DNA of 64,000 nt from Qipengyuania sp. (GTDB taxonomy: Bacteria > Pseudomonadota > Alphaproteobacteria > Sphingomonadales > Sphingomonadaceae), in contig JAIETR010000002.1 of assembly GCA_019745075.1 (NCBI GenBank), positions 62,001 through 126,000 on the forward strand, in the 5' to 3' direction. A program made the translations under genes and the position numbers. Shown piece after piece: positions 10,068 to 19,858 of this stretch (within the stretch, counting starts at the first letter, position 1; every line of letters starts with the position of its first letter). Below the pieces are notes generated by a model that saw only the letters and a program-made list of their open reading frames with translations, was not told the DNA's origin and did no database searches.

Positions 10068-10355
10068 TCAACCGGCAAGCAGGCGGCAGTGGGAAGGCGG
10101 CGTCGCCCGGAGGCCCAGAAATCCGGCCGGCAGATACCAATATGCGGCATGGGTGAGCCAGGAGCTGGCGCGTCCTGCTTTTGCCTTTCGCAGCGCGAAC
10201 CAGGCGCCGAAAGCGACAACGATGCCGATGAAGATATGCTGGCTGAGGATTCCCCAGGTGAAGGGAACGATCATCCCGGCGAACTCGTCGATGGTCCAGA
10301 AGCCGATGAGCTCCGGATCGTCGAGCCGACGGGGAATGATGTACCGGTCCGCCAT
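10068..10355 (-). CDS. traL: Conjugal transfer protein TraL
   Basis: MADRYIIPRRLDDPELIGFWTIDEFAGMIVPFTWGILSQH...; characteristic TraL N-terminus. Confidence 0.9.
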   Translation of the reverse strand: MADRYIIPRRLDDPELIGFWTIDEFAGMIVPFTWGILSQHIFIGIVVAFGAWFALRKAKAGRASSWLTHAAYWYLPAGFLGLRATPPSHCRLLAG

Positions 10356-10384
10356 GACGACGCGCCTTCCCGTGCCCGATCGCC

Positions 10385-10714
10385 TCAGATGACCGCGGTC
10401 ACGACCGAGGTGACGATCGGGACACCCGTGCCCACGCCGATGCCGACGCCGACCGGAACCGCGACCTGGCTAAGCGAGAAGCGCCCCGAGGCGAGGCCGA
10501 TCAGGCCGCCCGCGAGGCTGAGGACGGTGATGATCTTGCCGCCCGAGCCTTCGAGGAAATCGGTGAACTTGGTCAGCGCCGGGGTGAAGGTCGTATCAGC
10601 GCCGGCGTAAGCGGCGCTGGCCGCGAGCGCGGCGATGGCGACGGGAATGGCAAGATTGACGGCCTTGCCGAAGCCGTTGGCGCTGTGGCGCCGAGGGAGG
10701 GTGAGAGACTGCAT
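10385..10714 (-). CDS. traA: TraA-like conjugative pilin precursor
   Basis: MQSLTLPRRHSANGFGKAVNLAIPVAIAALAASAAYA / GADTTFTPALTKFTDFLEGSGGKIITVLSLAGGLIGLASG...; long leader, two hydrophobic segments, first gene of the operon. Confidence 0.82.
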   Translation of the reverse strand: MQSLTLPRRHSANGFGKAVNLAIPVAIAALAASAAYAGADTTFTPALTKFTDFLEGSGGKIITVLSLAGGLIGLASGRFSLSQVAVPVGVGIGVGTGVPIVTSVVTAVI

Positions 10715-11060
10715 GTGAAGCTCCGCTTCGAGGGATGAAGGCAGCGTCCTTTCGTTCGCTGTGTGTTCCACATGCATCTAGGAAATGGGTGTAGGAAAGG
10801 CTTTCCAGCCATCGCGGCACCGGCGCGGACGCATACGGATCGATGGCAATGTCGCGCGCCGGAGAATCCAGCCTAGCGCAGCTACTTAACCGGGGTTCCT
10901 TGACGTAGGACTCCGCCAGGGCGGCTGGATTGCTGCGGCGAATCGGTCTCTCGGCGCGTGTCGCCTATAAACGAGATGTTCCTGATGTGTTCTTTTCGTT
11001 TTCCTACAAGGGGCTGTCGCGATATGCCTGCGAATCACCGCATCAACCGAGAGTCCCGCC

Positions 11061-11522
11061 ATGCATCGAACGACGCCCATGAACGGTCATGCGAACGACT
11101 GTATCGCGCGAACCCTCGCCTACGCTGTTGAAGAAGCCGACAAGCCCCGGCACCAGATTGCCCGCGAGGTCGGGATGCATCGAGAGACGTTGCTGCGGGT
11201 CCTTCGCGGCGAACGTCCGATCGGCCTGGATGAGGCAGCCCGCATTCTCGATGCCTGCGGCGCCTTCCCACGCGCGACCATCGTTCTCGCTCTGGCGGGC
11301 CAGGAAGACCTGGCTTGCGAGTGGATGCGTAGCGAGATGGGTGAGTTCCTCGAGGAATTCTTCAGCGCGTTGCCGGGGCAGCTTGAGCGCACGCTCGGCC
11401 GGCGGATCGAGGACGTCAGGCCGCGCTGGGCCAATGGCACGTCGCAGCTCGTGGCGCGCATGCTGGCCAAGCATATCGATGACCTGGCCAACCGCGACAT
11501 TTCAATGTCGCTTAGCCGTTGA
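11061..11522 (+). CDS. HTH DNA-binding protein
   Basis: IAREVGMHRETLLRVLRGERPIGLDEAARILDACG, HTH_XRE-like helix pattern. Confidence 0.65.
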   Translation: MHRTTPMNGHANDCIARTLAYAVEEADKPRHQIAREVGMHRETLLRVLRGERPIGLDEAARILDACGAFPRATIVLALAGQEDLACEWMRSEMGEFLEEFFSALPGQLERTLGRRIEDVRPRWANGTSQLVARMLAKHIDDLANRDISMSLSR

Positions 11523-11573
11523 CGCGACCGACCTCGGAGGGGACCGAGTTCGTAAACGAAGTAGGAAAAACCG

Positions 11574-11819
11574 ATGGCCACCGTCCCCCAGAGCAATGCT
11601 TCTGTGCCTCCGTTCGTCCAAACGGAATCCTCACCGCCTCCGCCGGCGCGGCTCCTGCGATTGCCTGAGGTTATCGCGCGCGTTGGCCTGAAACGGTCAG
11701 CCATTTACCAGCGCATGAGCGAAGGCAGATTTCCGAGGTCGCGCTCACTCGGTCCGAAATGCGCCGTCTGGGTCGAGTCCGAGATCGATGATTGGATCAA
11801 CGGGATTGCGCTGAAATAG
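11574..11819 (+). CDS. AlpA-family (MerR-like) regulatory protein
   Basis: RLLRLPEVIARVGLKRSAIYQRMSEGRFPRSRSLGPKCAVWVESEIDDWI, typical AlpA motif. Confidence 0.88.
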   Translation: MATVPQSNASVPPFVQTESSPPPPARLLRLPEVIARVGLKRSAIYQRMSEGRFPRSRSLGPKCAVWVESEIDDWINGIALK

Positions 11820-11906
11820 CTTCGCTCCAAGCCGCCGCTTGCTGGGAATTCACTTCCGGCTAAGTTGCCATGATGGCGTCCACTGATCCTCTCCATCCTG
11901 AAGTGT

Positions 11907-12560
11907 TTGAAAGATAAGCAGCGCCGACTGCGGGATGGTTTTTCGACCCCGTTGACGCTTCGCGTGCACCGGTCCCTGTCGTGGCTGCGCCGCGCGCAAG
12001 GCGAGACCGATGATCTCGATGTCCGCTTCATCCTGCTTTGGATCGGTTTCAACGCCGCCTATGCGGGCGATATTGAGGCCTCGGCCGTCTCACCCGCGGA
12101 GGGCGAGCGTGGGCTGTTCCAGGCTTTCTTCTCGACGCTGGTCCGGTTCGATAGTCGGCACCGCGTCTACGACATGGTGTGGGAGCGGTTCAGTCAGGAA
12201 ATTCGGCTGCTGCTTGGCAATAGCTATGTCTATCACCCCTTCTGGCAGCATCAGAACGGTGTCCCCGGGTACGCCGATTGCGCGGAAAAGCTGAGCGCAA
12301 CAGGACTGCCATCAATCACGCACTGCGCGAGCACGATACGGTCATGATTCTCTCGATCCTCTTCGATCGCCTCTATGTTCTGCGCAACCAGTTGGTGCAT
12401 CGCGGCGCAACGTGGAACAGCGACGTGAATCGCGACCAGGTTCGGGACGGACCATCTCCGCAGGGATGTCCGCTTCCGATCCCCATCGATCTGATATGGA
12501 CGGAATTCGTCTATCTCTCCTCGGTTGCTGGCCACGCCGTACGGACATCTCCGCGCCAGA
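11907..12560 (+). pseudogene. HEPN-domain-like protein, frameshifted
   Basis: Frame 1 LRVHRSLSWLRRAQGETDDLDVRFILLWIGFNAAYA...PGYAD continues in another frame as RGKAERNRTAINHALREHDTVMILSILFDRLYVLRNQLVHRGATWNSDVNRDQVRDG (RNQLVH HEPN-type motif); 3' end degraded. Confidence 0.7.
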
Positions 12561-12624
12561 TAAGTTTGAAAAGGTCCATTCAAAGACTGCGCGAGCTCGA
12601 ATCGACAGCACCAAACCGACCGGC

Positions 12625-14253
12625 TCATCGAGATCTGAACTTTCGTCTCAGGAACACCCAAACGACCATTGCCGCTGCCACGCCCGCACTCAGAATTGCC
12701 AGCAAAGGTAGGTGATCAGCCAGGATGGCCGCAGAAATGAGCAGGGCGGCAGGGATGATCGGAGGTTCCGAGCGTCGGTCGCGCCGCCCAATTTCCCCAA
12801 GTGCTCGCAAATCCTTTGCATTGATGCTCACCGGGATCGTTCCGGTTCGCGCCACCTTTTCGAGCTGACCGACGATCTCCGGCGTGCTCAAAGCTGCGCG
12901 GCCCAGCGCCGCAGCCAGCTTGCGCCCTTCCTTTCGCAGCCGAACGAGGCTGGTTCGTTCCGCGATCAGCTCGCGGGCTATAGGCGCGAGCTCTGCTGCA
13001 ATGTCGAACGAAGGGTCGATGCGTCTGACAAACCCTTCCGCGGTCAGCAGCGTGCGGAGGACCAGCGCCAGATCCGGAGGCAGAGCCAGCTGGAACTCGC
13101 GCAGCAGCGCGAAAACCTGCTGGAAGGTCTGCGTAAGGTCGATCTGGTCGAGAACAACATTCTTGAAGCCGTCGATCAATTGACCAAGCGCGAGCTCGAG
13201 CCGCGGCCGCTCGACATCCGGATCACCCGCCCACAGCATGAGAATGTCGGCGACGCCTGCGACATCGTCCGCCGCAATCGCCAGAGCGAGCCTTACCAGT
13301 TCGTCGCGCCGCTGCGGCAGTAGCGTTCCAATGGCCCCGAAATCGATGAGCCCCAGCGATCCGTCGTCGAGCAGGATCACATTGCCCGGGTGCGGGTCGG
13401 CATGGAACTGACCGTTGAAAATGATCATCCGCAGCATCGCCTGGGCGTAGGACCGCGCAATGGCTTGGAGGTCCAGGCCCGCGGCCCTTGCCGCGTCGAG
13501 ATCGGTGGCGGCGATGCCCGTCAGCCGTTCCTGCACGTTGACCCGTCTGCCGGTGATCTCCCACTCGAACCAGGCGGTGCGAACCCCCAGCGGAGCAAGA
13601 AAGGCGCCGATCGAGTCGCTAGACCGACCTTCGGCCGAGAGATCCATTTCGCGGTCGAGGCTTTCGGCGAAATAGCGCAGGAGCTCGTCCGGCTTCAGCC
13701 TGGCAACTTCCGGAATGCGCCGCTCGGCAGCGCGCGCCAGCCTGCGCAGCAGGCGCAGGTCGGCGTCAACGACGCGGTCGATGCCGGGTCGCCGCACCTT
13801 GACGATGACCGAACGCCCGTCGAGCAGCGTCGCGGCGTGGACCTGGGCAATCGACGCCGCGGCCAGCGGCACCCGATCGAAGCTCGCGAAACAGCTTTCC
13901 AGCGGGCCGCCCAAGGCGTCAGACACCACCGGCTCGATATCTTCGAAGGGAAGCGCCGGAACCCGGTCCTGGAGTGTCGATAGGGCGCGGATCCATTCGG
14001 GTCCGAGCAGGTCGCTGCGCATTGCGAGTATCTGACCGAACTTGACGCCGACCGGCCCAACTTCTCGCAAGACCGCCACCACCGCTTCCGGCCGCGCCGA
14101 TTCCAGCCCTTCATCGCGGCCACCTTGCAGGCCGAGCCGGGCTGCCAGTCCGCGCAGGCCGTGGCGTCCCAGCAGGCCGACGAGCTGGGCGAACCGGTCG
14201 CGCTCGCGCAGCCGGCCCTCGTCAGGTGCGTGGCGGGCTTGGGGCGTGATCAC
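12625..14253 (-). CDS. UbiB/AarF/ABC1-family atypical kinase
   Basis: VPLAAASIAQVHAATLLDGRSVIVKVRRPGIDRVV, NGQFHADPHPGNVILLDDGSLGLIDFGAIGTL; ABC1/UbiB motifs, C-terminal TM helices. Confidence 0.93.
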   Translation of the reverse strand: MITPQARHAPDEGRLRERDRFAQLVGLLGRHGLRGLAARLGLQGGRDEGLESARPEAVVAVLREVGPVGVKFGQILAMRSDLLGPEWIRALSTLQDRVPALPFEDIEPVVSDALGGPLESCFASFDRVPLAAASIAQVHAATLLDGRSVIVKVRRPGIDRVVDADLRLLRRLARAAERRIPEVARLKPDELLRYFAESLDREMDLSAEGRSSDSIGAFLAPLGVRTAWFEWEITGRRVNVQERLTGIAATDLDAARAAGLDLQAIARSYAQAMLRMIIFNGQFHADPHPGNVILLDDGSLGLIDFGAIGTLLPQRRDELVRLALAIAADDVAGVADILMLWAGDPDVERPRLELALGQLIDGFKNVVLDQIDLTQTFQQVFALLREFQLALPPDLALVLRTLLTAEGFVRRIDPSFDIAAELAPIARELIAERTSLVRLRKEGRKLAAALGRAALSTPEIVGQLEKVARTGTIPVSINAKDLRALGEIGRRDRRSEPPIIPAALLISAAILADHLPLLAILSAGVAAAMVVWVFLRRKFRSR

Positions 14254-14699
14254 GGCGCAGGGTTCTCCACAAGCGCGACCGCCGCATCGACTTTGGCAAG
14301 CAATGCCGAGAAATCCGCCAACTCCGCGTCTCCAAGCACTCCCATCGTTTTCCCCAGAATGCCCTCGTAAAGAGGCTGCGCGTGGGACAGCAAGGCCTCT
14401 CCTTCGTCGGTCAGTTCGATAAGCTTGGCCCTGCGGTCGCCCGGAACCGGAACCCGGCGGATGCGCCCCGCCGCTTCCAGCGCATCGATTGCCTGGGTCA
14501 CGGTCCTCGGAGCTTGTCCGAAGAACGAAGCTATGTCGGTCGAGCGCCTCGGCCCCTCGGCGACAAACGCGAGCAGACGGATTTTAGCGAGCGAGGCCTC
14601 GTGGCGCGACAGGCTCCGGTCGATCAGCCGCTGGAGCCGCAAATAGACCCAGGCGAACTGCTTCGACACTTGGAAGACTTGAGAATAGTGAGGTTCCAT
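14250..14699 (-). CDS. MarR-family transcriptional regulator
   Basis: MEPHYSQVFQVSKQFAWVYLRLQRLIDRSLSRHEAS...RTVTQAIDALEAAGRIRRVPVPGDRRAKLIELTDEGEALL; winged-helix MarR pattern. Confidence 0.9.
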   Translation of the reverse strand: MEPHYSQVFQVSKQFAWVYLRLQRLIDRSLSRHEASLAKIRLLAFVAEGPRRSTDIASFFGQAPRTVTQAIDALEAAGRIRRVPVPGDRRAKLIELTDEGEALLSHAQPLYEGILGKTMGVLGDAELADFSALLAKVDAAVALVENPAP

Positions 14700-14780
14700 A
14701 TGATATGCGCTTGCAGCAATTTCGCGGTTAGGGCAAGGGCATTCCGAATCGCCATGCGATTCCTCCGGTAACGAAAGGCA

Positions 14781-15929
14781 GTGATGGCCACGCAAGTCAT
14801 GGAGGCAGCGGAAAGTTCCGGGGCCGATAATTCTCGGAGCTCGCCGCTCCGATCGCGAAAGGTTCGGCTTGGGCTTTTGATCGCAGCGCTCGCTGCCCTG
14901 CTTCTGGGGCTCTGGTGGTACCTCGACTACGAGTCGCACGGAAGATACCAGCAGAGCACCAACGACGCATATATTCAGGCCGACTCGGTCGTCGTGGCGC
15001 CCAAGATCGGCGGCTACATCGACCGCGTGTTAATCGCCGAGAACCAGTCTGTCCGCGCCGGCCAGCCGCTCGCGCTTCTCGACCCGCGCGATTATCGCGC
15101 GCAGGCATCGCAGGTCCAGGCACAAATCGAGGCGTCGCGGGCGACCGCGGACACCGTCCGCGCGCAGGTCGGCGAGCAGCAGGCGGCCGTGGCACAGGCA
15201 GAGGCGCAACGGAATGCAGCGCAGGCGGAAGTCACGTTCGCCCGTCAGCAGCTCGATCGATACGAACCGCTGGCCGCCTCGGGTGCCGAACCGCGCGAGC
15301 GCGTGACGCAGCTACGCAACCAGCTGCAGCAGGCGCTCGCGAAGGCGGAATCCAGCCGCGCGGCGGTCCTCGCTGCCCAGCGCCGATTCGGGACCCTGGA
15401 CTCGCAGATCGAGCAGGCGTTGTCGCAGGCGCGGGCTAGCCAGGCCCAGCTGGAAGCAGCCAACGTCATTCTCGAAAGCACGACGCTGCGCGCCAGCATC
15501 GACGGTCGGGTCGGCGATCTGACCGTCCGCGTCGGCCAGTTCGTTCAGCCTGGAACTAGGCTGATGACCATCGTTCCGGTCAACCAGATCTATGTCGAAG
15601 CCAACTTCAAGGAAACCCAGGTCGGCCTCATGCGCGTCGGCCAGCCTGTTTCCATTGAAGTGGATGCGCTGCCTGGCGTCGAGCTGAGAGGCAAGGTGGC
15701 CAGCTTCGCCCCTGGAACGGGAGCGCAATTTTCGATCCTGCCGCCGCAGAACGCCACCGGGAACTTCACCAAGATCGTTCAGCGCATTCCGGTGAGGATT
15801 GCCATCGAGGCTTCCCCCGCGGTGCGGCGACTGCTGTCTCCGGGTATGTCGGTGGAGGTCAGCGTGGACACACGCTCCGCGCGTGGCGAGCTTGAGCGGA
15901 TACGCGAGTCGCAGGAAACGAAGCGGTAG
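14781..15929 (+). CDS. EmrA/HlyD-family membrane fusion protein
   Basis: STNDAYIQADSVVVAPKIGGYIDRVLIAENQSVRAGQPLALLD...; HlyD architecture. Confidence 0.93.
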   Translation: MMATQVMEAAESSGADNSRSSPLRSRKVRLGLLIAALAALLLGLWWYLDYESHGRYQQSTNDAYIQADSVVVAPKIGGYIDRVLIAENQSVRAGQPLALLDPRDYRAQASQVQAQIEASRATADTVRAQVGEQQAAVAQAEAQRNAAQAEVTFARQQLDRYEPLAASGAEPRERVTQLRNQLQQALAKAESSRAAVLAAQRRFGTLDSQIEQALSQARASQAQLEAANVILESTTLRASIDGRVGDLTVRVGQFVQPGTRLMTIVPVNQIYVEANFKETQVGLMRVGQPVSIEVDALPGVELRGKVASFAPGTGAQFSILPPQNATGNFTKIVQRIPVRIAIEASPAVRRLLSPGMSVEVSVDTRSARGELERIRESQETKR

Positions 15930-15934
15930 CAGGC

Positions 15935-17494
15935 GTGGCGACCTCCGCTCTGCCAGTCGCTTCTCACGCCTTGGAGCCGCGTGCGGACCTTACCGCCTGG
16001 CTGGCGGTGATCGCCGGCGCGCTTGGGGCGTTGCTTGCGACGCTCGACGTGTCGATCGTGAACTCGGCACTGCCTACGATCCAGGGTGAGATCGGCGCGA
16101 CCGGTACCGAAGGCACCTGGATCGCCACTTCATTCCTCGTTGCCGAAATCATCATCATCCCGCTCAGCGCCTGGCTGGAGCGCTTGCTCGGGCTGCGGAC
16201 GCTGCTGTTTGTCGCCGTGACCACGTTTACCGGCTTCTCGATCCTGTGTGGACTTGCCGGCGATCTGACAACGATGATCATCGGCCGGACGGGTCAGGGC
16301 ATCACGGCCGGGGCCCTGATTCCGACCGCAATGACGATCGTCGCGACGCGCTTGCCTCGTCGCCAGCAACCCGTCGGAATGGCGCTGTTCGGGATAACCG
16401 TCATCCTCGGCCCAGTGCTCGGGCCGGTGCTAGGCGGTTGGCTGACTGAGAACCTGAGCTGGCATTACGCCTTTTTCATCAACGTGCCGGTGTGCATCGT
16501 GCTGCTGCTTTTGTTGTGGCTCGGCCTTCCTCACCAGCGTCCTGATTGGAGCTATCTGCGCGAAGGGGACTGGTTCGGCATTTCGGGGATGATCCTGGGC
16601 TTGGGCGGACTGACGGTGGTCCTGGAGGAAGGCCATCGCGAGTATTGGTTCGAATCGTCGCTGATCATCTGGCTGACCGTCATCACCGTAATCGGTTTCG
16701 CGTTTCTGCTGTTCGGGCAGATCTATGCGCGCCGCCCGGTGCTCAAGTTGCGGTTGATCCTGACGCGACAGTTCGGAAGCATCGTCGTCATGGCGCTTGT
16801 CATCGGCATGGCGCTCTACGGCACGATCTACGTGATCCCACAGTTTCTTGCACTGATTGCCCACTATAACGCCTTGCAGACCGGCTACGTGATTCTGTTG
16901 ATGGGTCTGCCGGCACTCCTCCTCATGCCGATCGTGCCGTTTCTGGTGACACGAGTCGATATCCGCCTGGCTGTCGGCGCCGGCCTGGCCCTGATGGCGT
17001 TGAGCTGCCGGGTCACCACCGACCTGACTGTCGAATCCGCTGGGGGGGATTTCACGGTGGGGCAGCTCCTGCGGGGTGTCGGCATGATTTTCACCATGAT
17101 GTTCCTCAACCAAGGCGCGATCGCCTCGGTGTCCAAGGAAGATGCGGGGGACGCGTCCGCGATCTTCAACGCCGCTCGCAACCTCGGCGGCTCCTTCGCG
17201 CTCGCAGCGCTTGCCACCGTCCAGGATGAGCGGCTGTGGCACCACAGCCGGAGGATGGAGGAATCCCTGTCCGCGAACAGCCCGGCGGTCCAGGATTATC
17301 TGACGAGGCTGGAAATGCACCTCGGCAGCGCCGAAGCGGCGTTCAGGACCCTTGCCGGAACGATCCAGCAGCAAGCCTTCGTCATGACCTATAATGACAT
17401 CTTCTTCGTGATGACTGTGATCATCACCCTGTCCATCCCACTCGTCCTGTTCTTGCGTCCGCTGCCCAAGGGCATGGCGCTCAGCATGCATTGA
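15935..17494 (+). CDS. DHA2-family (EmrB/QacA) MFS multidrug transporter
   Basis: LDVSIVNSALPTIQGEIGATGTEGTWIATSFLVAEIIIIPLSAWL; 14-TM EmrB-type. Confidence 0.94.
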   Translation: MATSALPVASHALEPRADLTAWLAVIAGALGALLATLDVSIVNSALPTIQGEIGATGTEGTWIATSFLVAEIIIIPLSAWLERLLGLRTLLFVAVTTFTGFSILCGLAGDLTTMIIGRTGQGITAGALIPTAMTIVATRLPRRQQPVGMALFGITVILGPVLGPVLGGWLTENLSWHYAFFINVPVCIVLLLLLWLGLPHQRPDWSYLREGDWFGISGMILGLGGLTVVLEEGHREYWFESSLIIWLTVITVIGFAFLLFGQIYARRPVLKLRLILTRQFGSIVVMALVIGMALYGTIYVIPQFLALIAHYNALQTGYVILLMGLPALLLMPIVPFLVTRVDIRLAVGAGLALMALSCRVTTDLTVESAGGDFTVGQLLRGVGMIFTMMFLNQGAIASVSKEDAGDASAIFNAARNLGGSFALAALATVQDERLWHHSRRMEESLSANSPAVQDYLTRLEMHLGSAEAAFRTLAGTIQQQAFVMTYNDIFFVMTVIITLSIPLVLFLRPLPKGMALSMH

Positions 17495-17501
17495 GGTTCT
17501 G

Positions 17502-18989
17502 ATGCGCACTTCCCTCCTGTCTATAGGCGCGATTGCCATTCTCGCGGGCTGCACCGTCGGTCCCGATTACAAGGGTCCGGCGCCGCTTCCGCCGGCGGCG
17601 CGGCCAGGTCCGTCATTCGTTCGCGCGCCCGCGTCGACATCCGCCGAGGAACCGGTGCTGGCGCAGTGGTGGCTGGCGCTTGGCGATCCCGTGCTCAACA
17701 CGCTGGAAGCGCGTGCCCTCGCCGGAAACCCTGGGCTCGAAGCCGCTCAGGCGCGCATCGAGCAGGCGCGCCAGAATGTGCGCTATGAGCGCGCACAGCG
17801 CCTGCCGACCGGAGCCGCGCAGGGGACTTACATCCATGCCGATCTGCCGGGGCTGGACCTGGGACCCGAGAATGGAGGCTCGACCGGCGGCACGCCCGGC
17901 CAGCCGGCGACCGGTGGTTCGTCTGCTCCAGTGGATACGACGATCAGCTTCTTCAATCTGGGCCTCAACGCCAACTGGGAACTCGACCTGTGGGGCAAGC
18001 AGCGCCGCATCGCCGAGTCGGCGAATGCCCAGCTCGGGGCGGCGGTCGCCAGCGCCGCCGACGCCCAGGTCCAGCTTACCGCGGAGGTCGCGCAGGCCTA
18101 TCTCAACGTCCGTGAGCGCCAACACCGCCTGGCCTCGTTGGATCGCGCCCGCGACATGCGTGCCAGGCAGCTCGACCTGGCCGAGCAGCGGTTTCGCCGC
18201 GGAACGGTCGCGGCATTCGAGGTCGAACGGGCTCGGACGCAGCTCAATGCCACGGATACCGACCTTGCTTCGGTGACGGCCGAGCTCGAATCCTATCTCA
18301 ATGCGCTGGCCGCCCTTACCGGCGCCGCGCCCGGAGCAGTCGACCCGCTGCTGGCCGGACGCGCGGCAATTCCCTTGCCGCCCGCCAGTGTGCCGGTGGG
18401 AGATCCCGCCTCGCTCATCGCCCGCCGGCCCGACGTGCGCGCCGCGGAGCGAAATATCGGGGCGGCCAATGCGCAGGTCGGCGCCGTGGAAGCCGCGCGG
18501 CTTCCGACGATCAGCTTCATGGGCATTCTGGGGATCGGTGGGCCGGACGTCGGCGACCTGCTCGATCTCGGAAATATCAGCAAGATCGCCATCCCCCGTA
18601 TCCAATGGGGCGTGCTCGATTTCGGCCGCAGCCTGGCCCGCCTGCGGCAGGCGCGCTCGGCTCGCGACGAAGCGGAAGCGAACTATCGCCAGGCGGTCCT
18701 GGGAGCGCTCCAGGACGTGGAAACTTCCCTGTCGCGCTTCGGGCATCAGCGCCGGGCGGTGGCCGCCCTGGCCCAGGTCGCGGCTTCGGCAGACCGCTCG
18801 TCAAAGCTCATGCGTCAACGTCATGATGCCGGCGCGGCGTCGCTTTCGGACGCGCTTGATGCCGAACGGCAGGCGCTGGAGGCCGAGCGCAATCTGGCCG
18901 CGGCGACCGCGGCGCTGACCGGCAGCTTCGTCGCAGTGCAGAAGTCGCTCGGCCTCGGCTGGCAGTTGCCATCAGCGGCGCCTGACTGA
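17502..18989 (+). CDS. NodT-family outer-membrane efflux lipoprotein
   Basis: LLSIGAIAILAGCTVGPDYKGPAPLPPAARPG lipobox plus OEP repeats. Confidence 0.93.
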   Translation: MRTSLLSIGAIAILAGCTVGPDYKGPAPLPPAARPGPSFVRAPASTSAEEPVLAQWWLALGDPVLNTLEARALAGNPGLEAAQARIEQARQNVRYERAQRLPTGAAQGTYIHADLPGLDLGPENGGSTGGTPGQPATGGSSAPVDTTISFFNLGLNANWELDLWGKQRRIAESANAQLGAAVASAADAQVQLTAEVAQAYLNVRERQHRLASLDRARDMRARQLDLAEQRFRRGTVAAFEVERARTQLNATDTDLASVTAELESYLNALAALTGAAPGAVDPLLAGRAAIPLPPASVPVGDPASLIARRPDVRAAERNIGAANAQVGAVEAARLPTISFMGILGIGGPDVGDLLDLGNISKIAIPRIQWGVLDFGRSLARLRQARSARDEAEANYRQAVLGALQDVETSLSRFGHQRRAVAALAQVAASADRSSKLMRQRHDAGAASLSDALDAERQALEAERNLAAATAALTGSFVAVQKSLGLGWQLPSAAPD

Positions 18990-19477
18990 TGGAAACGCGT
19001 TCCAATATCCTGTTCATGGCAATCGTTCGAGGCATGCTGATCGTCGGGTTGCCTTGTAGTCGGGGGCAGATCCTAGGATGCCCGCTATGATATCTGGTTT
19101 CAGCAAGAGCGTGTCCGGCCTGGGAGTAGGGCGCTGCGGTCACGATGTCGGGCGTCACAGTCGACCGCGTTAGTTCCGTTCGCCCCGCTCCGTGAAATCC
19201 AGAAGATAGTCTGGTTACCGTTGGGCGGTACATCGTCGTCAGGTGGGGCGGAGAGATCGACTGGTCCGTTCCGCGATCGATGTCCGATTCGCTGACAGTC
19301 CACCTGGAAAGATGGGAGGGGGTGGGCCAGAAGTTGAGGCTGGGGATGCAGGCCTAGCACCGATGCCAGCTCGCCTTGGGTGCCACTCCGGCCGGTCAAC
19401 TTCGGCTCATAATGGTTCGCGGCACTTGACGTTCTCCCCTGATTGTTGCCAGTCAGAGGTAGTAGGGTCTCGCTCCT

Positions 19478-19858
19478 TCATGATGGTTGTTTGATGGGAT
19501 GGCGTTCGCCGGCGATCACGGCCGGGGTCTTCCCGCCCATTTTCGAGTGTGGCCTGACCGTGTAGTAGTCGTGCCGCCATGCGGCGAGGACGAACCGGGC
19601 ATGAGCCATTGATGTGAACAGCGTCTCGTTGAGGCATTCGTCACGCAGACGCTCGTTGAAGCTCTCGACGAAGCCGTTCTGCATCGGCTTGCCTGGTGCG
19701 ATTAACGCCACTCGACCAGCCGCTCCTGCGACCAGCACAGGATGGCCGACGAGGTCAGCTCGGTGCCGTTGTCGCCAATTACCGTGTGTGGCTTGCCTCG
19801 CAGACCGATCAGACTGGTCAGTTCGCCAGCGAGCCGCGCGCCGGAGAGCGACGTATCG
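19478..19858 (-). mobile_element. IS3-family transposase (orfB) C-terminal remnant, frameshifted
   Basis: ...GELTSLIGLRGKPHTVIGDNGTELTSSAILCWSQERLVEW | (frameshift near 19703-19710) IAPGKPMQNGFVESFNERLRDECLNETLFTSMAHARFVLAAWRHDYYTVRPHS; rve domain D and E residues, no N-terminus. Confidence 0.85.

Noticed and set aside
10715-11060. Possible oriT or tra promoter region
   Set aside because: Intergenic position is suggestive for the tra promoter, but no clear nic-like motif or strong inverted repeat could be supported.
18990-19477. Possible gene between the efflux operon and the IS remnant (e.g. ORF 19100-19399 minus)
   Set aside because: No coherent protein family seen in any frame; treated as degraded intergenic/IS-flanking sequence.
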